Shown here in pieces: positions 8,430-16,844 of a stretch of 46,934 nt of DNA. Position numbers and translations under genes: made by a program. The notes below the pieces were generated by a model. It worked only from the letters and a program-made list of their open reading frames with translations. It ran no database searches and was not told where the DNA came from. Location: positions 1-46,934 of the forward strand of contig CACGBP010000005.1 in NCBI GenBank assembly GCA_902571375.1, in the 5' to 3' direction. The DNA comes from an uncultured Pelagibacteraceae bacterium. GTDB lineage: Bacteria; Pseudomonadota; Alphaproteobacteria; Pelagibacterales; Pelagibacteraceae. The stretch's first letter is position 1. Every line of letters starts with the position of its first letter.

Positions 8430-8675
8430 TTATTTTTGATATTTTTCTTTCCATTCTGAATAGGGCATTCCATACACATGCTTTCTAGCATCAGGATCAG
8501 AAATAGTAATTCCTTTTTTTTCAGCTTCTTCTCTGTACCATTTAGATAGACAGTTTCTACAAAAACCGGCAAGATTCATTAAATCTAAATTTTGAACATC
8601 TTTTCTTTCTCTAAGATGTTGAATTAATCTTTCAAAAGTGGCTGATTGTAATTCTTTTTTTGTTTTATCATCCAT
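8430..8675 (-). CDS. DUF1244 family protein
   Basis: A compact 81-residue protein that matches the DUF1244 family common in alphaproteobacteria. Conserved features are the FERLIQHLRER helix, MNLAGFCRNCLSKWYREEAE with its two cysteines (C39, C42), and the C-terminal YGMPYSEWKEKYQ. The function is unknown. It lies upstream of the methyltransferase on the minus strand and 23 bases from the divergent coxG-like start. Confidence 0.85.
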   Translation of the reverse strand: MDDKTKKELQSATFERLIQHLRERKDVQNLDLMNLAGFCRNCLSKWYREEAEKKGITISDPDARKHVYGMPYSEWKEKYQK

Positions 8676-8698
8676 AAGATTTTATATATAAACATAAT

Positions 8699-9277
8699 AT
8701 GAAACTTTCTGGATCCTATCAAATTAATTTATCTAAACAAAAGGTATGGGAAGCATTGAATGATCCTGAAATTTTGAAAAAAGCTATACCTGGATGTGAG
8801 GAATTTAAGAAAAATTCTGATACAGAATTTACAGCAACAGCTACAAATAAAATCGGTCCATTTAATGCGAGTTTTACTGGAGATATTGAACTAACAGACC
8901 TTGATCCTCCAAATAGTTATAAAATTACTGGTTCTGGCAATTCACCAGTTGGTTTTGCGTCTGGAGAAGCAACAGTAAAATTAGAAGACAATGAAAAAGG
9001 AACGAATCTTATTTATGAGGTTGAAGCAAACGTTGGTGGAAAGATCGCACAAGTTGGATCTAGATTAATAGATATGACAGCAAAGAAAATGGCAGATATA
9101 TTTTTTGGAAAATTTTCAGAATTAATTTCAACTGAGAACAGTTCATCTAGTGAGCAGATATCTGAGAAAAAAATTGATCAAACAATTGAAGCTAAACCTA
9201 AAAAACAAAATCAAAAAATTTTAATCTATGCTGGTGTTGCGGCAATCTTAGCAATCTTGATTTACTCATTTATTTAA
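8699..9277 (+). CDS. coxG: CoxG-like protein (SRPBCC fold, C-terminal membrane anchor)
   Basis: A 192-residue protein with an N-terminal CoxG/SRPBCC domain: MKLSGSYQINLSKQKVWEAL, the PGCEEF motif, and GEATVKLEDNEKGT. A charged linker and one hydrophobic C-terminal segment (about 174-192) follow. CoxG recruits carbon monoxide dehydrogenase to the membrane in aerobic CO oxidisers. Here it precedes coxS by 127 bases and likely tethers the form II enzyme to the inner membrane. The family is clear; the docking role is by analogy. Confidence 0.85.
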   Translation: MKLSGSYQINLSKQKVWEALNDPEILKKAIPGCEEFKKNSDTEFTATATNKIGPFNASFTGDIELTDLDPPNSYKITGSGNSPVGFASGEATVKLEDNEKGTNLIYEVEANVGGKIAQVGSRLIDMTAKKMADIFFGKFSELISTENSSSSEQISEKKIDQTIEAKPKKQNQKILIYAGVAAILAILIYSFI

Positions 9278-9310
9278 AAACATAGAAAAATCAAAAAAAA
9301 TATAATTTAG

Positions 9311-9331
9311 ATTTCTACTAGGAGTAGAAAT
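9311..9331 (+). other. Tight hairpin between coxG and coxS
   Basis: ATTTCTACT (9311-9319) and AGTAGAAAT (9323-9331) form a perfect 9-bp stem with a three-base loop. No T-tract follows, so it is not a standard terminator. It may stabilise the coxG 3' end, act as a weak attenuator, or be a palindromic operator for the coxS promoter. The rest of the 127-base gap shows nothing I recognise. Confidence 0.4.
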
Positions 9332-9404
9332 GTAACAAAATTAGTAATTGCTTCTCAAAATTACTTGTGATGTACTTAGAATCTATTCAGGAAGGAGACA
9401 CTTG

Positions 9405-9866
9405 ATGACAAAAGTAACATTAGAGGTAAATGGTAAAAAGGTCAGCAAAGAGGTTCCGGACCATACACTTTTATCAGTTTTTTTAAGAGACAATTTAAAT
9501 TTAACAGGCACACACGTTGGTTGTGACACTAGCCAGTGTGGAGCATGTGTTGTTCATGTTAATGGTAAATCAATAAAAAGTTGTTCTACATTAGCAGCAG
9601 ATGTTGAAGGTTCTAAAGTAACAACTATTGAAGGCTTAGCTAAAGATGGAAAACTTCATCCAATGCAAGCAGCATTCAAAAAAACTCATGGATTACAATG
9701 TGGATATTGTACACCTGGCATGGTTATGAGTGCAGTTGATCTGTTACAGACAAAGAAAAATCCAAGCGATCAAGAAATTAGAGAATGGTTAGAGGGTAAT
9801 ATCTGTAGATGTACAGGTTATCAAAATATAGTTGCTGCAGTTAAAGAAGCTGCAACAAAAATGTAA
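9405..9866 (+). CDS. coxS: CoxS-like [2Fe-2S] small subunit of molybdenum hydroxylase
   Basis: Iron-sulfur subunit of a xanthine oxidase-family enzyme, 153 residues. The plant-type [2Fe-2S] motif is [16 protein letters not shown], with a fourth cysteine in KSC. The second cluster is in [10 protein letters not shown] and [12 protein letters not shown] place the start at ATG 9405, with AAGGAG eight bases upstream; an in-frame ATG at 9348 would add 19 residues unlike any CoxS N-terminus. Electrons pass from the Mo site through these clusters to FAD in CoxM. Confidence 0.93.
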   Translation: MTKVTLEVNGKKVSKEVPDHTLLSVFLRDNLNLTGTHVGCDTSQCGACVVHVNGKSIKSCSTLAADVEGSKVTTIEGLAKDGKLHPMQAAFKKTHGLQCGYCTPGMVMSAVDLLQTKKNPSDQEIREWLEGNICRCTGYQNIVAAVKEAATKM

Positions 9867-9889
9867 TTTAACAAAAGGAGAAAAAAGAA

Positions 9890-12268
9890 ATGGCAAGTTT
9901 AGTTGGATCAAGAGTTGAAAGAAAAGAAGATACAAGATTTTTACAAGGAAAAGGTAGATATACAGCAGATATTAATATAGCAAATCAAACCTACGCTGTG
10001 TTTGTAAGATCTCCGCATGCAAGAGCAAAGATTAAGAGTGTAGATACTTCAAAAGCTTTGAAATCGTCAGGTGTAGTTGGAGTTCTTACTGGAAAAGAAA
10101 TTGCAGAAGATAAAATTGGTGGTCTAATTGCTGGATGGGCAATTAGAAGTGAGGATGGATCTGAAATGAAAGTTCCTGCAAACCCTCCATTAGCGAAAGA
10201 TTTAGCAAACTTTGTAGGCGAACCTATTGCAGTAGTTTTTGCAGAAACTTTAGATGAAGCAAAAGAAGGTGCAGAAAAAGTGAAAGTTGATTACAAAGTT
10301 TTAAAGGCTGTAGTAGATCCAGCAGAAGCAATGAAGAGTGATGCTATTCATGATGGTGTAGATAAAAATCTTTGTTACGATTGGTTGCTTGGTGATAGAA
10401 AAGCAGTTGATGAAGCTTTTTCTAAAGCTGATAAAATTATTAAAGTTGATTTAATCAATAATAGATTAGTTCCAAATGCAATGGAGCCAAGAGCATGTGT
10501 TGTTGATTACAATACAGCCTCAGAAGAAATCACTTTATATACAACTAGTCAAAACCCTCACCTATCAAGATTAGTTATGTCAGCGTTTGGAGGTGTTGCA
10601 CCAGAAAATAAATTAAGAGTTGTTGCTCCAGATGTGGGTGGTGGATTTGGATCTAAAATTAACGTTTACAATGAAGAAATAGTTTGTAGTTGGGCTTCAA
10701 AAAAGATTGAAAGACCAATTAAATGGGTTGCGGAGAGAACAGAGTCTTTCCTAACGGATACTCATGGAAGAGATCATGTTACTCATGCTGAACTTGCTGT
10801 GACTAATGATGGTAAATTTTTAGGATTTAAAAATGAAACAATTGCAAATTTAGGAGCCTACGCAAGAGTATTTGGGACAGTTACTCCAACTTATTTATTT
10901 GGCCCTTGTGCAACAGGTGTTTATGTAATTCCTGCTGCATACTCTAATGTTAAAGCTGTATATACTAATACAGCACCAGTTGATGCATATAGAGGCGCTG
11001 GAAGACCAGAAGCAACTTATACAATAGAAAGATTAGTTGAAAAAGCTGCAATGGAATTAGGTATGGATAAAACTGAAATAAGAATGAAAAATTTTCCAAC
11101 TCAGTTTCCATTTAAACAAACATTGGTTCATACAGTTGACTCTGGTGACTACGTTGCTGGATTAGAAAAAGCGAAACAAATGGCAGATTATGCTGGCTTT
11201 GAAGCTAGAAGAAAAAAATCAGAAGCTAATGGAAAATTAAGAGGAATAGGTGTTTCATCTTACTTTGAAGCTTGTGGTATTGCTCCATCAGCTGCAGTTA
11301 TGTCATTGGGTTGTGGAGTTGGTCTTTGGGAGTCTGCTGAAGTAAGATTTAATCCAACAGGTCAAATTTCTGTATTCACAGGTGCACATAGTCATGGACA
11401 AAGTCATGATACAACTTTTGCACAAATAGCTGCAGATGAGTTGGGTGTTCCAATGGAAAACATTGATGTTGTTCATGGTGATACTGATAAAGGAACATTT
11501 GGAATGGGCACTTATGGTTCCAGATCATTAACAGTTGGCGGTATTGCAATCGTGAATGCTTGTAAGAAAATTGTTGCTAAAGGCAAAAGAGTTGCAGCTA
11601 AAATGCTTGAAGTTAATGAAGATGAAATTGAATTCAAGGATGGAGAGTTTGTAGCTCTAAAATCTAATAAGAAAAAAACAATTGGTGAGGTTGCTTTTGC
11701 TTGCTATTTACCAGGTCAAAGAGATGAAATGAAATCACCAATTCCAGAAGGGGATGAACCGGGTTTAATAGAGTCTTCATTTTTTGATCCTGCGAACTTC
11801 TCATTTCCAGCAGGCTCACATATTTGTGAAGTAGAAATTGATCCTGATACTGGAAATGTAAAAGTTGAAAAATATACTGCAGTTGATGATTTTGGAAGAA
11901 TAGTAAATCCAATGATTGTTGAAGGACAAGTTCATGGGGGAATTGCTCAAGGTATAGGTCAAGCTTTACACGAAAATACCCAGTATGATGAAACAGGTCA
12001 GTTAATGACAGCTTCTTATATGGATTATACGATGCCAAGAGCTGATAATTTTCCTGAGTTTAATTTAGGCTTTACTTGTACTCACGCAACATCTAATCCT
12101 TTAGGAGTTAAAGGTTGTGGAGAAGCAGGTGCAATCGCTTCACCACCAACAGTTATGAATGCAGTGATTGATGCATTAGGTGGTCAAGAAATTTCAATGC
12201 CAGCTACAGCTGAAAAAGTTTGGAAGGCTTGTAAATCAATGAAAAAATCTAACGCTAAAGCAGCATAG
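9890..12268 (+). CDS. coxL: CoxL-like molybdenum hydroxylase large subunit, form II
   Basis: Mo-cytosine-dinucleotide catalytic subunit of 792 residues. The active-site loop reads AYRGAGR (about 366-372), the form II signature, not the AYXCSFR of true form I CO dehydrogenase. The catalytic base glutamate is in KGCGEAGA (about 741-748). GGGFGSK near residue 250 also fits the family. A strong AAAGGAG ribosome binding site precedes the ATG. Form II members oxidise CO poorly or not at all, and their usual substrates are unknown. Cofactor genes (XdhC pair, MocA) follow in the operon. Confidence 0.93.
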   Translation: MASLVGSRVERKEDTRFLQGKGRYTADINIANQTYAVFVRSPHARAKIKSVDTSKALKSSGVVGVLTGKEIAEDKIGGLIAGWAIRSEDGSEMKVPANPPLAKDLANFVGEPIAVVFAETLDEAKEGAEKVKVDYKVLKAVVDPAEAMKSDAIHDGVDKNLCYDWLLGDRKAVDEAFSKADKIIKVDLINNRLVPNAMEPRACVVDYNTASEEITLYTTSQNPHLSRLVMSAFGGVAPENKLRVVAPDVGGGFGSKINVYNEEIVCSWASKKIERPIKWVAERTESFLTDTHGRDHVTHAELAVTNDGKFLGFKNETIANLGAYARVFGTVTPTYLFGPCATGVYVIPAAYSNVKAVYTNTAPVDAYRGAGRPEATYTIERLVEKAAMELGMDKTEIRMKNFPTQFPFKQTLVHTVDSGDYVAGLEKAKQMADYAGFEARRKKSEANGKLRGIGVSSYFEACGIAPSAAVMSLGCGVGLWESAEVRFNPTGQISVFTGAHSHGQSHDTTFAQIAADELGVPMENIDVVHGDTDKGTFGMGTYGSRSLTVGGIAIVNACKKIVAKGKRVAAKMLEVNEDEIEFKDGEFVALKSNKKKTIGEVAFACYLPGQRDEMKSPIPEGDEPGLIESSFFDPANFSFPAGSHICEVEIDPDTGNVKVEKYTAVDDFGRIVNPMIVEGQVHGGIAQGIGQALHENTQYDETGQLMTASYMDYTMPRADNFPEFNLGFTCTHATSNPLGVKGCGEAGAIASPPTVMNAVIDALGGQEISMPATAEKVWKACKSMKKSNAKAA

Positions 12269-12277
12269 GAGGAAAAT

Positions 12278-13063
12278 ATGAAATCATTTAATTATCACGC
12301 ACCAAAAGATGTTAAAGATGCTTCTAAGTTAGCCTCTTCTAGTTCTGCTTTCTTAGCAGGAGGAATGACAACTATTCCTTCCATGAAGTTAGGATTAGCA
12401 AGTTACAAAGATGTAATTGATATTAAAAATATCAAAAAATTATCAGGCATCAAAGTTAGTGGAAAAACTGTAACAATAGGTGCAACAACAAAACATGTAG
12501 AAGTTGCTACTTCAAAAGATGTTAAAAAGGCTATCCCAGCTCTTGCTAAGTTAGCTGGAAATATTGGTGATGCTCAAGTAAGAAACAGAGGAACAATTGG
12601 TGGATCAATTTCAAACAATGATCCTTCAGCTTGTTATCCTTCAGCTTGTATGGCACTTAATGCAGTTATTCATACAAACAAAAGAAAAATAGATGCTGAA
12701 AAGTTTTTTACAGGAATGTTTGAAACTGCTTTAAAGAGCGGAGAACTTGTTGAAGCTGTTGAGTTTCAAATTCCAGAAAAAGCTGATTATCAAAAACATC
12801 CAAATCCAGCATCAAGATATGCAATCATTGGTGTATTTGTTGCAAAACATAAAAAAGATGTAAATGTTGCAGTAACAGGTGCTAAGTCTTGCGTTTATAT
12901 TGATAAAGATTTATCGAAAAAATTAAGCTCTAGTTTTTCAGTATCAGCAATTGAAGGCTCTGAAGTAAAATCTTCGGGTATGAATTCTGATATGCATGCA
13001 TCTGCAGAATACAGAGCTAATTTAGTATCACTATACGCAAAAAAAGCTGTTGAAGCTTGTTAG
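12278..13063 (+). CDS. coxM: CoxM-like FAD-binding subunit
   Basis: FAD subunit of the molybdenum hydroxylase, 261 residues, slightly shorter than typical CoxM (about 285). Flavin-site motifs are AGGMTTIPSMK (27-37) and TIGGSISNNDPSACYPS (about 107-123), preceded by GDAQVRNRG. It starts nine bases after coxL with AGGAGG in the gap. It takes electrons from CoxS and passes them to the respiratory chain or another acceptor. Confidence 0.92.
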   Translation: MKSFNYHAPKDVKDASKLASSSSAFLAGGMTTIPSMKLGLASYKDVIDIKNIKKLSGIKVSGKTVTIGATTKHVEVATSKDVKKAIPALAKLAGNIGDAQVRNRGTIGGSISNNDPSACYPSACMALNAVIHTNKRKIDAEKFFTGMFETALKSGELVEAVEFQIPEKADYQKHPNPASRYAIIGVFVAKHKKDVNVAVTGAKSCVYIDKDLSKKLSSSFSVSAIEGSEVKSSGMNSDMHASAEYRANLVSLYAKKAVEAC

Positions 13064-13084
13064 TTAAGATTTATATTTCACCAA

Positions 13085-13414
13085 ATGAAAAACTCATTTG
13101 ATGAAAAAATTCTAGAAGAAGCAAATGACTGGGTAACAGCTAATCAAAAGGTTGTTTTAGCGACAGTAATTCAAACTTGGGGATCCTCTCCAAGACAAGT
13201 TGGTAGCAGAATGATAGTTAATGAGAAAGGAGACTTCTCAGGTTCTGTTTCAGGAGGATGTGTAGAGTCTGCAGTTGTTAGAGAATGCATTAGTCTTATA
13301 AAAGATAATAAACCTTGTAAAAAAATAGAATTTAAAGTTTCAAATGAAAGTGCTTGGGAAGTAGGTCTTGCTTGTGGTGGAGAAATTGCTGTTTATTTAG
13401 AACAAGTTAGTTAA
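13085..13414 (+). CDS. XdhC/CoxI-family N-terminal domain protein
   Basis: A 109-residue protein equal to the N-terminal XdhC_CoxI domain: VVLATVIQTWGSSPRQVGSRM, SGSVSGGCVESAV, and WEVGLACGGEIAVYLE. XdhC-type proteins bind the molybdenum cofactor, support its sulfuration and insert it into the large subunit. The C-terminal Rossmann half is a separate gene starting on the last base of this stop (TAATG). Such split pairs are known in alphaproteobacteria, so I read it as two genes and not a frameshift. Confidence 0.9.
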   Translation: MKNSFDEKILEEANDWVTANQKVVLATVIQTWGSSPRQVGSRMIVNEKGDFSGSVSGGCVESAVVRECISLIKDNKPCKKIEFKVSNESAWEVGLACGGEIAVYLEQVS

Positions 13415-14094
13415 TGAAATTACAAACGTTAAAATCCATTATTGAAAAAAAGAAAAATAAATCTGAGTTTGCAATAATCACCAATCTTAAAACAGGAGAA
13501 AGTGAAATTTTTGAAAAAGATAGACCATTAAGTAAAGAAATGCAGATTTATTCAAATCAAATTAATGAATTTTTCAAATCAAAAAAAAATGGAGTTATAG
13601 AAAATTCTGAAATATTTGTTGAAACATATATATTACCAATAAAAGTAATTGTTATTGGAGCAGTTCATATTGCCCAATACTTAGTAGATTATGCAAAGAG
13701 TTTAAATTTTGAAATTTCTATAATTGACCCTAGAGGTTACTTTGCATCCGAACAAAGGTTTCCTGATATAAAAATAATCAATAAATGGCCCGATGAAGCT
13801 TTTAAAGAAATAGACACAAATGAAAACTCAGCATTAATTGCTTTAACACATGATCCAAAAATTGATGATCCTGCATTACAACATGCTTTAAATAAAAAAT
13901 TTTATTATATCGGAGCTCTTGGGAGTAAAAAAACTCATGAAAATAGATGTCAAAGACTAAAAAAAGCTGGTTTTAGTGATGAACAAATTAACTTAATACA
14001 TGGACCAATAGGAATTAAATTAGGTGGAAGATCAGCGCCTGAAATAGCTTTATCAATAATTGCTCAACTAGTTTCGGAAACTTATAAAAAGTGA
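13414..14094 (+). CDS. XdhC/CoxI-family Rossmann domain protein
   Basis: A 226-residue partner to the preceding gene, carrying the XdhC C-terminal Rossmann-like domain. KVIVIGAVHIAQYL (77-90) is the dinucleotide-type loop, with IIDPRGYFASEQRFP (103-117), YIGALGSKKTHENR (165-178) and IGIKLGGRSAPEIALSI (199-215). Residues 1-70 are a less conserved N-terminal part. It probably works with the 109-residue protein as the cofactor-insertion chaperone for the CoxL-like enzyme. It overlaps the next gene by four bases (GTGA). Confidence 0.9.
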   Translation: MKLQTLKSIIEKKKNKSEFAIITNLKTGESEIFEKDRPLSKEMQIYSNQINEFFKSKKNGVIENSEIFVETYILPIKVIVIGAVHIAQYLVDYAKSLNFEISIIDPRGYFASEQRFPDIKIINKWPDEAFKEIDTNENSALIALTHDPKIDDPALQHALNKKFYYIGALGSKKTHENRCQRLKKAGFSDEQINLIHGPIGIKLGGRSAPEIALSIIAQLVSETYKK

Positions 14095-14666
14095 TTAGTG
14101 CAATCTTATTAGCAGCAGGTCAATCGAAGAGATTGAAATCTGAAAACAAATTAATAAAATTATATAAAAATATACCATTAATAAATCATTCATTAAAAGT
14201 GTTACAAAAAAGCAAAGTTAATAAAATTATTATTGTTCTTGGTCACCAAAATAAAGAAATTAAGAAAGTAATTAAGACAAATAGGAAAAATGTTTTTATT
14301 TACAATAAGGATTATAAAAAAGGCATGGCGACATCTATTAAAGTTGGATTAAAAAAAGTATCAAGAAATAATAAAGGTTTTATAATTGTTCAATCAGATA
14401 TGCCATTTATAAAAGTATCAGATATTAATAAAATTTATAATTCAATAAAGCTTAAAAAGTATTTAGTCTGTGCTTTAAAGTTTAAAAATAGAATAGGTAA
14501 TCCAATAGGTTTTGATACTTCAATTATGAAAAAATTTCAAAATATCAAAGGTAAATTTGGTGCAAAATTTATGGTCAAAAGACTTAAGAATAGAACTAGA
14601 TTTATAAAAATTAGTAGTGCCAAATCTTTTAAAGATTTTGATAAAGCTTCAGATTTTAGATCTTGA
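14091..14666 (+). CDS. Molybdenum cofactor cytidylyltransferase (MocA-like)
   Basis: A 191-residue NTP-transferase (MobA/MocA family). AILLAAGQSKRLKSENK (4-20) is the nucleotide-binding loop, VQSDMPF (about 102-108) binds metal, and GNPIGFD lies near residue 145. Xanthine oxidase-family enzymes need the cytosine-dinucleotide form of the cofactor, which explains its place in the cox-like operon. The start is GTG, overlapping the previous stop. Its 3' end overlaps the convergent msrQ by 18 bases. The protein is very basic and lysine-rich. Confidence 0.87.
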   Translation: MISAILLAAGQSKRLKSENKLIKLYKNIPLINHSLKVLQKSKVNKIIIVLGHQNKEIKKVIKTNRKNVFIYNKDYKKGMATSIKVGLKKVSRNNKGFIIVQSDMPFIKVSDINKIYNSIKLKKYLVCALKFKNRIGNPIGFDTSIMKKFQNIKGKFGAKFMVKRLKNRTRFIKISSAKSFKDFDKASDFRS

Positions 14667-15230
14667 TTTATTAAAATTAATTCTAATAAGTAAAAGAATA
14701 ATTAAAATCATTAAAAAAATGAGTGGTTTAAAGAATATAGTTTTAGATAACCAAATAAAATGTAATACTCCAAAAATTGCGATTACATAAACTAATCTAT
14801 GAAGTTTTTTCCAATTGTGTTTTAAAAGTCTTGCCATTTTATCTGACGAGGTGATTGCTAAAGGAATTAGTAAAAGCCAAGCTGAGAAACCAATAAACAC
14901 AAATTTCTTTTTTAAAACATCATCTATCAACGGTTCAAAATTGAATCTATAATCTAGCCCAACATAACTTAACATATGTATTGATGCATAGAAGAAAGCA
15001 AACAATCCAAGCATTCTTCTAAATTTAATCCATTCTAAAGATTTTGTAATTTTTTTAAGGGGTGTCATTGAGAGAGTTAAAAAAATGAAAATAAGTGTCC
15101 ACTCACCAAAATGATTTATGATCCTGTCGACAGGTTCAGGTCCTAATTGATCGTAAATAATTTGATAAGAAATTATATAAATTGGCCAAAGAGATATTAA
15201 AAAAACAGCAGGCTTAAAATAATTTTTCAA
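14649..15230 (-). CDS. msrQ: MsrQ-like haem membrane subunit (YedZ)
   Basis: A 193-residue integral membrane protein with about six helices and the ferric-reductase-like core: histidines in YASIHMLSY, HNWKKLHRLVYV and GVLHFIW coordinate haem. MsrQ passes electrons from the quinone pool or flavin reductase to periplasmic MsrP, which repairs methionine sulfoxide. It follows msrP by six bases on the same strand, as in the standard msrPQ pair. Confidence 0.92.
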   Translation of the reverse strand: MKNYFKPAVFLISLWPIYIISYQIIYDQLGPEPVDRIINHFGEWTLIFIFLTLSMTPLKKITKSLEWIKFRRMLGLFAFFYASIHMLSYVGLDYRFNFEPLIDDVLKKKFVFIGFSAWLLLIPLAITSSDKMARLLKHNWKKLHRLVYVIAIFGVLHFIWLSKTIFFKPLIFLMILIILLLIRINFNKSRSKI

Positions 15231-15236
15231 TTTATT

Positions 15237-16136
15237 TTAATAATTCTTTTTTAAATCCATACCACTATAAAGATGAGCAACTTCATCTCCATAGCCGTTA
15301 AATATTAAAGTTTTTATCCTTGGAGCTAAAATACTTTCACCAATTACTCTCTCAGTAGCTTGTGACCATCTTGGATGATCAACTTCAGGATTTACGTTTG
15401 AATAAAAACCATACTCTCTTGGTGAAGCATTCTTCCAAGCAGTGTTAGGCATATTTTTTGTTAATTTAATTCTAACAATTGATTTCGCACTTTTGAAACC
15501 ATACTTCCAGGGTATAAATATTCTTAAAGGTGCTCCATTTTGATTTGGTAAAGTTTTACCATATAAACCTGTAACAACAGTGGTTAGAGGATGCATAGCT
15601 TCATCCAATCTTAAACCCTCAATATAAGGCCAATTTAAAACAGGATATCTCTGACCAACCATTTCCTCTGGGTTATACACTGTTTCAAATTCAACAAACT
15701 TTGCAGCTGGTTTAATTTGAACTTTATTCAACAATTCACTTAATGAAAAACCTATCCACGGTATTACCATTGACCAACCCTCAACACATCTAAGTTTTAA
15801 AATTCTTTCTTCAGATTTAATTGCTAAAACTTCCTCAATAGAAAGCTCCAAAGATTTTTCGACCTCACCTTCAATTTTAACACTCCAAGGTCTTGTGGTA
15901 AAATTTTTTGCTCTTCTGTGAGGATCGCTTTTACCAGTGCCGAATTCATAAAAGTTATTATAAGTTGTTATGTCCTCATAACTATTTGGTTCATTCTGAT
16001 TATTGGCTTTAGCATTAATTAATGGAACTGAGCTTAATGTGAGTGCACCTAATCCATAGCTCATAGATTTAATGAAAGATCTTCTATCATTATAAATTTT
16101 TTCAGGAGTGATTTCTGAATATTTATACTTTTTCAT
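15237..16136 (-). CDS. msrP: Periplasmic methionine sulfoxide reductase MsrP (YedY)
   Basis: Sulfite oxidase-fold molybdoenzyme of 299 residues with a Tat signal (DRRSFIKSM at 17-25, followed by a hydrophobic stretch). The Mo-ligand cysteine is C117 in LKLRCVEGWSMVIPW. PNQNGAPLRIFIPWKYGFKSAKSI is the family substrate/cofactor region. It uses Mo-molybdopterin without an added nucleotide. It overlaps moaE by 14 bases, tying the enzyme to its cofactor synthesis operon, and is followed by msrQ. Confidence 0.93.
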   Translation of the reverse strand: MKKYKYSEITPEKIYNDRRSFIKSMSYGLGALTLSSVPLINAKANNQNEPNSYEDITTYNNFYEFGTGKSDPHRRAKNFTTRPWSVKIEGEVEKSLELSIEEVLAIKSEERILKLRCVEGWSMVIPWIGFSLSELLNKVQIKPAAKFVEFETVYNPEEMVGQRYPVLNWPYIEGLRLDEAMHPLTTVVTGLYGKTLPNQNGAPLRIFIPWKYGFKSAKSIVRIKLTKNMPNTAWKNASPREYGFYSNVNPEVDHPRWSQATERVIGESILAPRIKTLIFNGYGDEVAHLYSGMDLKKNY

Positions 16137-16575
16137 TATTTATTGGATTTCCTTTTAACCAAGCACTATCTTCATTTTCGTAATGTTCTTTTTTCCATAT
16201 CGGAGATCTTTTTTTAATTTCCTCAATTATATATCTTGATAGTACATAAGCTTGATCCCGATGTTTGCAAGCGACTGCGATAATTATACTTATCTCACCT
16301 AATTTTAAATGTCCTCTGGCATGTTCAATAAATACTGCTTTATCTTTGATATTTAGTTTCTGATCTGCTTCATTGTAAATTTCTTCAAAACTTTTAATCA
16401 CCATTTCGTCATGACTATCATAAGTAATTCCAGTCACTGTTTTATTATCATTGACATTTCTTACAGTACCTAAAAAATAGATTGATGCTCCAAACTTAGA
16501 ATCTTTTATAAATTTTTCAGCGTTTGAATTAAGTATTTTTTCTTTTTTAGTATCTACTATTTTTGTGTGAAGCAT
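16123..16575 (-). CDS. moaE: Molybdopterin synthase catalytic subunit MoaE
   Basis: Large subunit of molybdopterin synthase, 150 residues. ASIYFLGTVRN (30-40), EHARGHLKLGE (84-94), HRDQAYVLSRYIIEEIKKR (105-123) and SPIWKKE (124-130) are the MoaE active-site segments including the conserved lysines. It inserts two sulfurs from thiocarboxylated MoaD into precursor Z. The start abuts the moaD stop, and the 3' end overlaps msrP. Confidence 0.95.
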   Translation of the reverse strand: MLHTKIVDTKKEKILNSNAEKFIKDSKFGASIYFLGTVRNVNDNKTVTGITYDSHDEMVIKSFEEIYNEADQKLNIKDKAVFIEHARGHLKLGEISIIIAVACKHRDQAYVLSRYIIEEIKKRSPIWKKEHYENEDSAWLKGNPINNEKV

Positions 16576-16844
16576 TAACCTCCTCCGATAGGAGGTATAA
16601 TACCAATCTTTTGATCTTTTGTGATTTTATAATTGTCGCTAATAATTTCATTATTTTCTGAACAAAATGCTGAAGATTTTACAACTTTGATAAAGTTTTC
16701 ATTACCTTGAAAATTTTTATCTATATATTTAATTATTTCATTTCGTAAATCATCTATTGAAGCTTTATTTTGAATCTCAATTTCTAAGTGATCTTTATCA
16801 CTAAAGTCTCGACTTGCTCCAAACAATTCCAATTTAATTTTCAT
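16575..16844 (-). CDS. moaD: Molybdopterin synthase sulfur carrier subunit MoaD
   Basis: Ubiquitin-like sulfur carrier of 89 residues ending in PPIGGG, the diglycine tail that becomes the thiocarboxylate. The N-terminal beta-grasp sequence (KIKLELFGASRDFSD) fits the family. It overlaps the upstream thioesterase gene by four bases and the moaE start by one, so moaD and moaE are tightly coupled. No MoeB-like activating enzyme is in the window. Confidence 0.93.
   Translation of the reverse strand: MKIKLELFGASRDFSDKDHLEIEIQNKASIDDLRNEIIKYIDKNFQGNENFIKVVKSSAFCSENNEIISDNYKITKDQKIGIIPPIGGG

Noticed and set aside
9348..9404. Longer N-terminus for the CoxS-like protein
   Set aside because: The extra 19 residues resemble no CoxS, and the AAGGAG site lies before the ATG at 9405.
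11664..12038. Long antisense ORF within coxL
   Set aside because: It is low-complexity, rich in Gln/His/Leu, and lies fully opposite a conserved domain; a shadow frame.
13400..13420. Frameshift splitting an XdhC gene
   Set aside because: A TAATG junction with two complete domains is the common two-gene arrangement in alphaproteobacteria.
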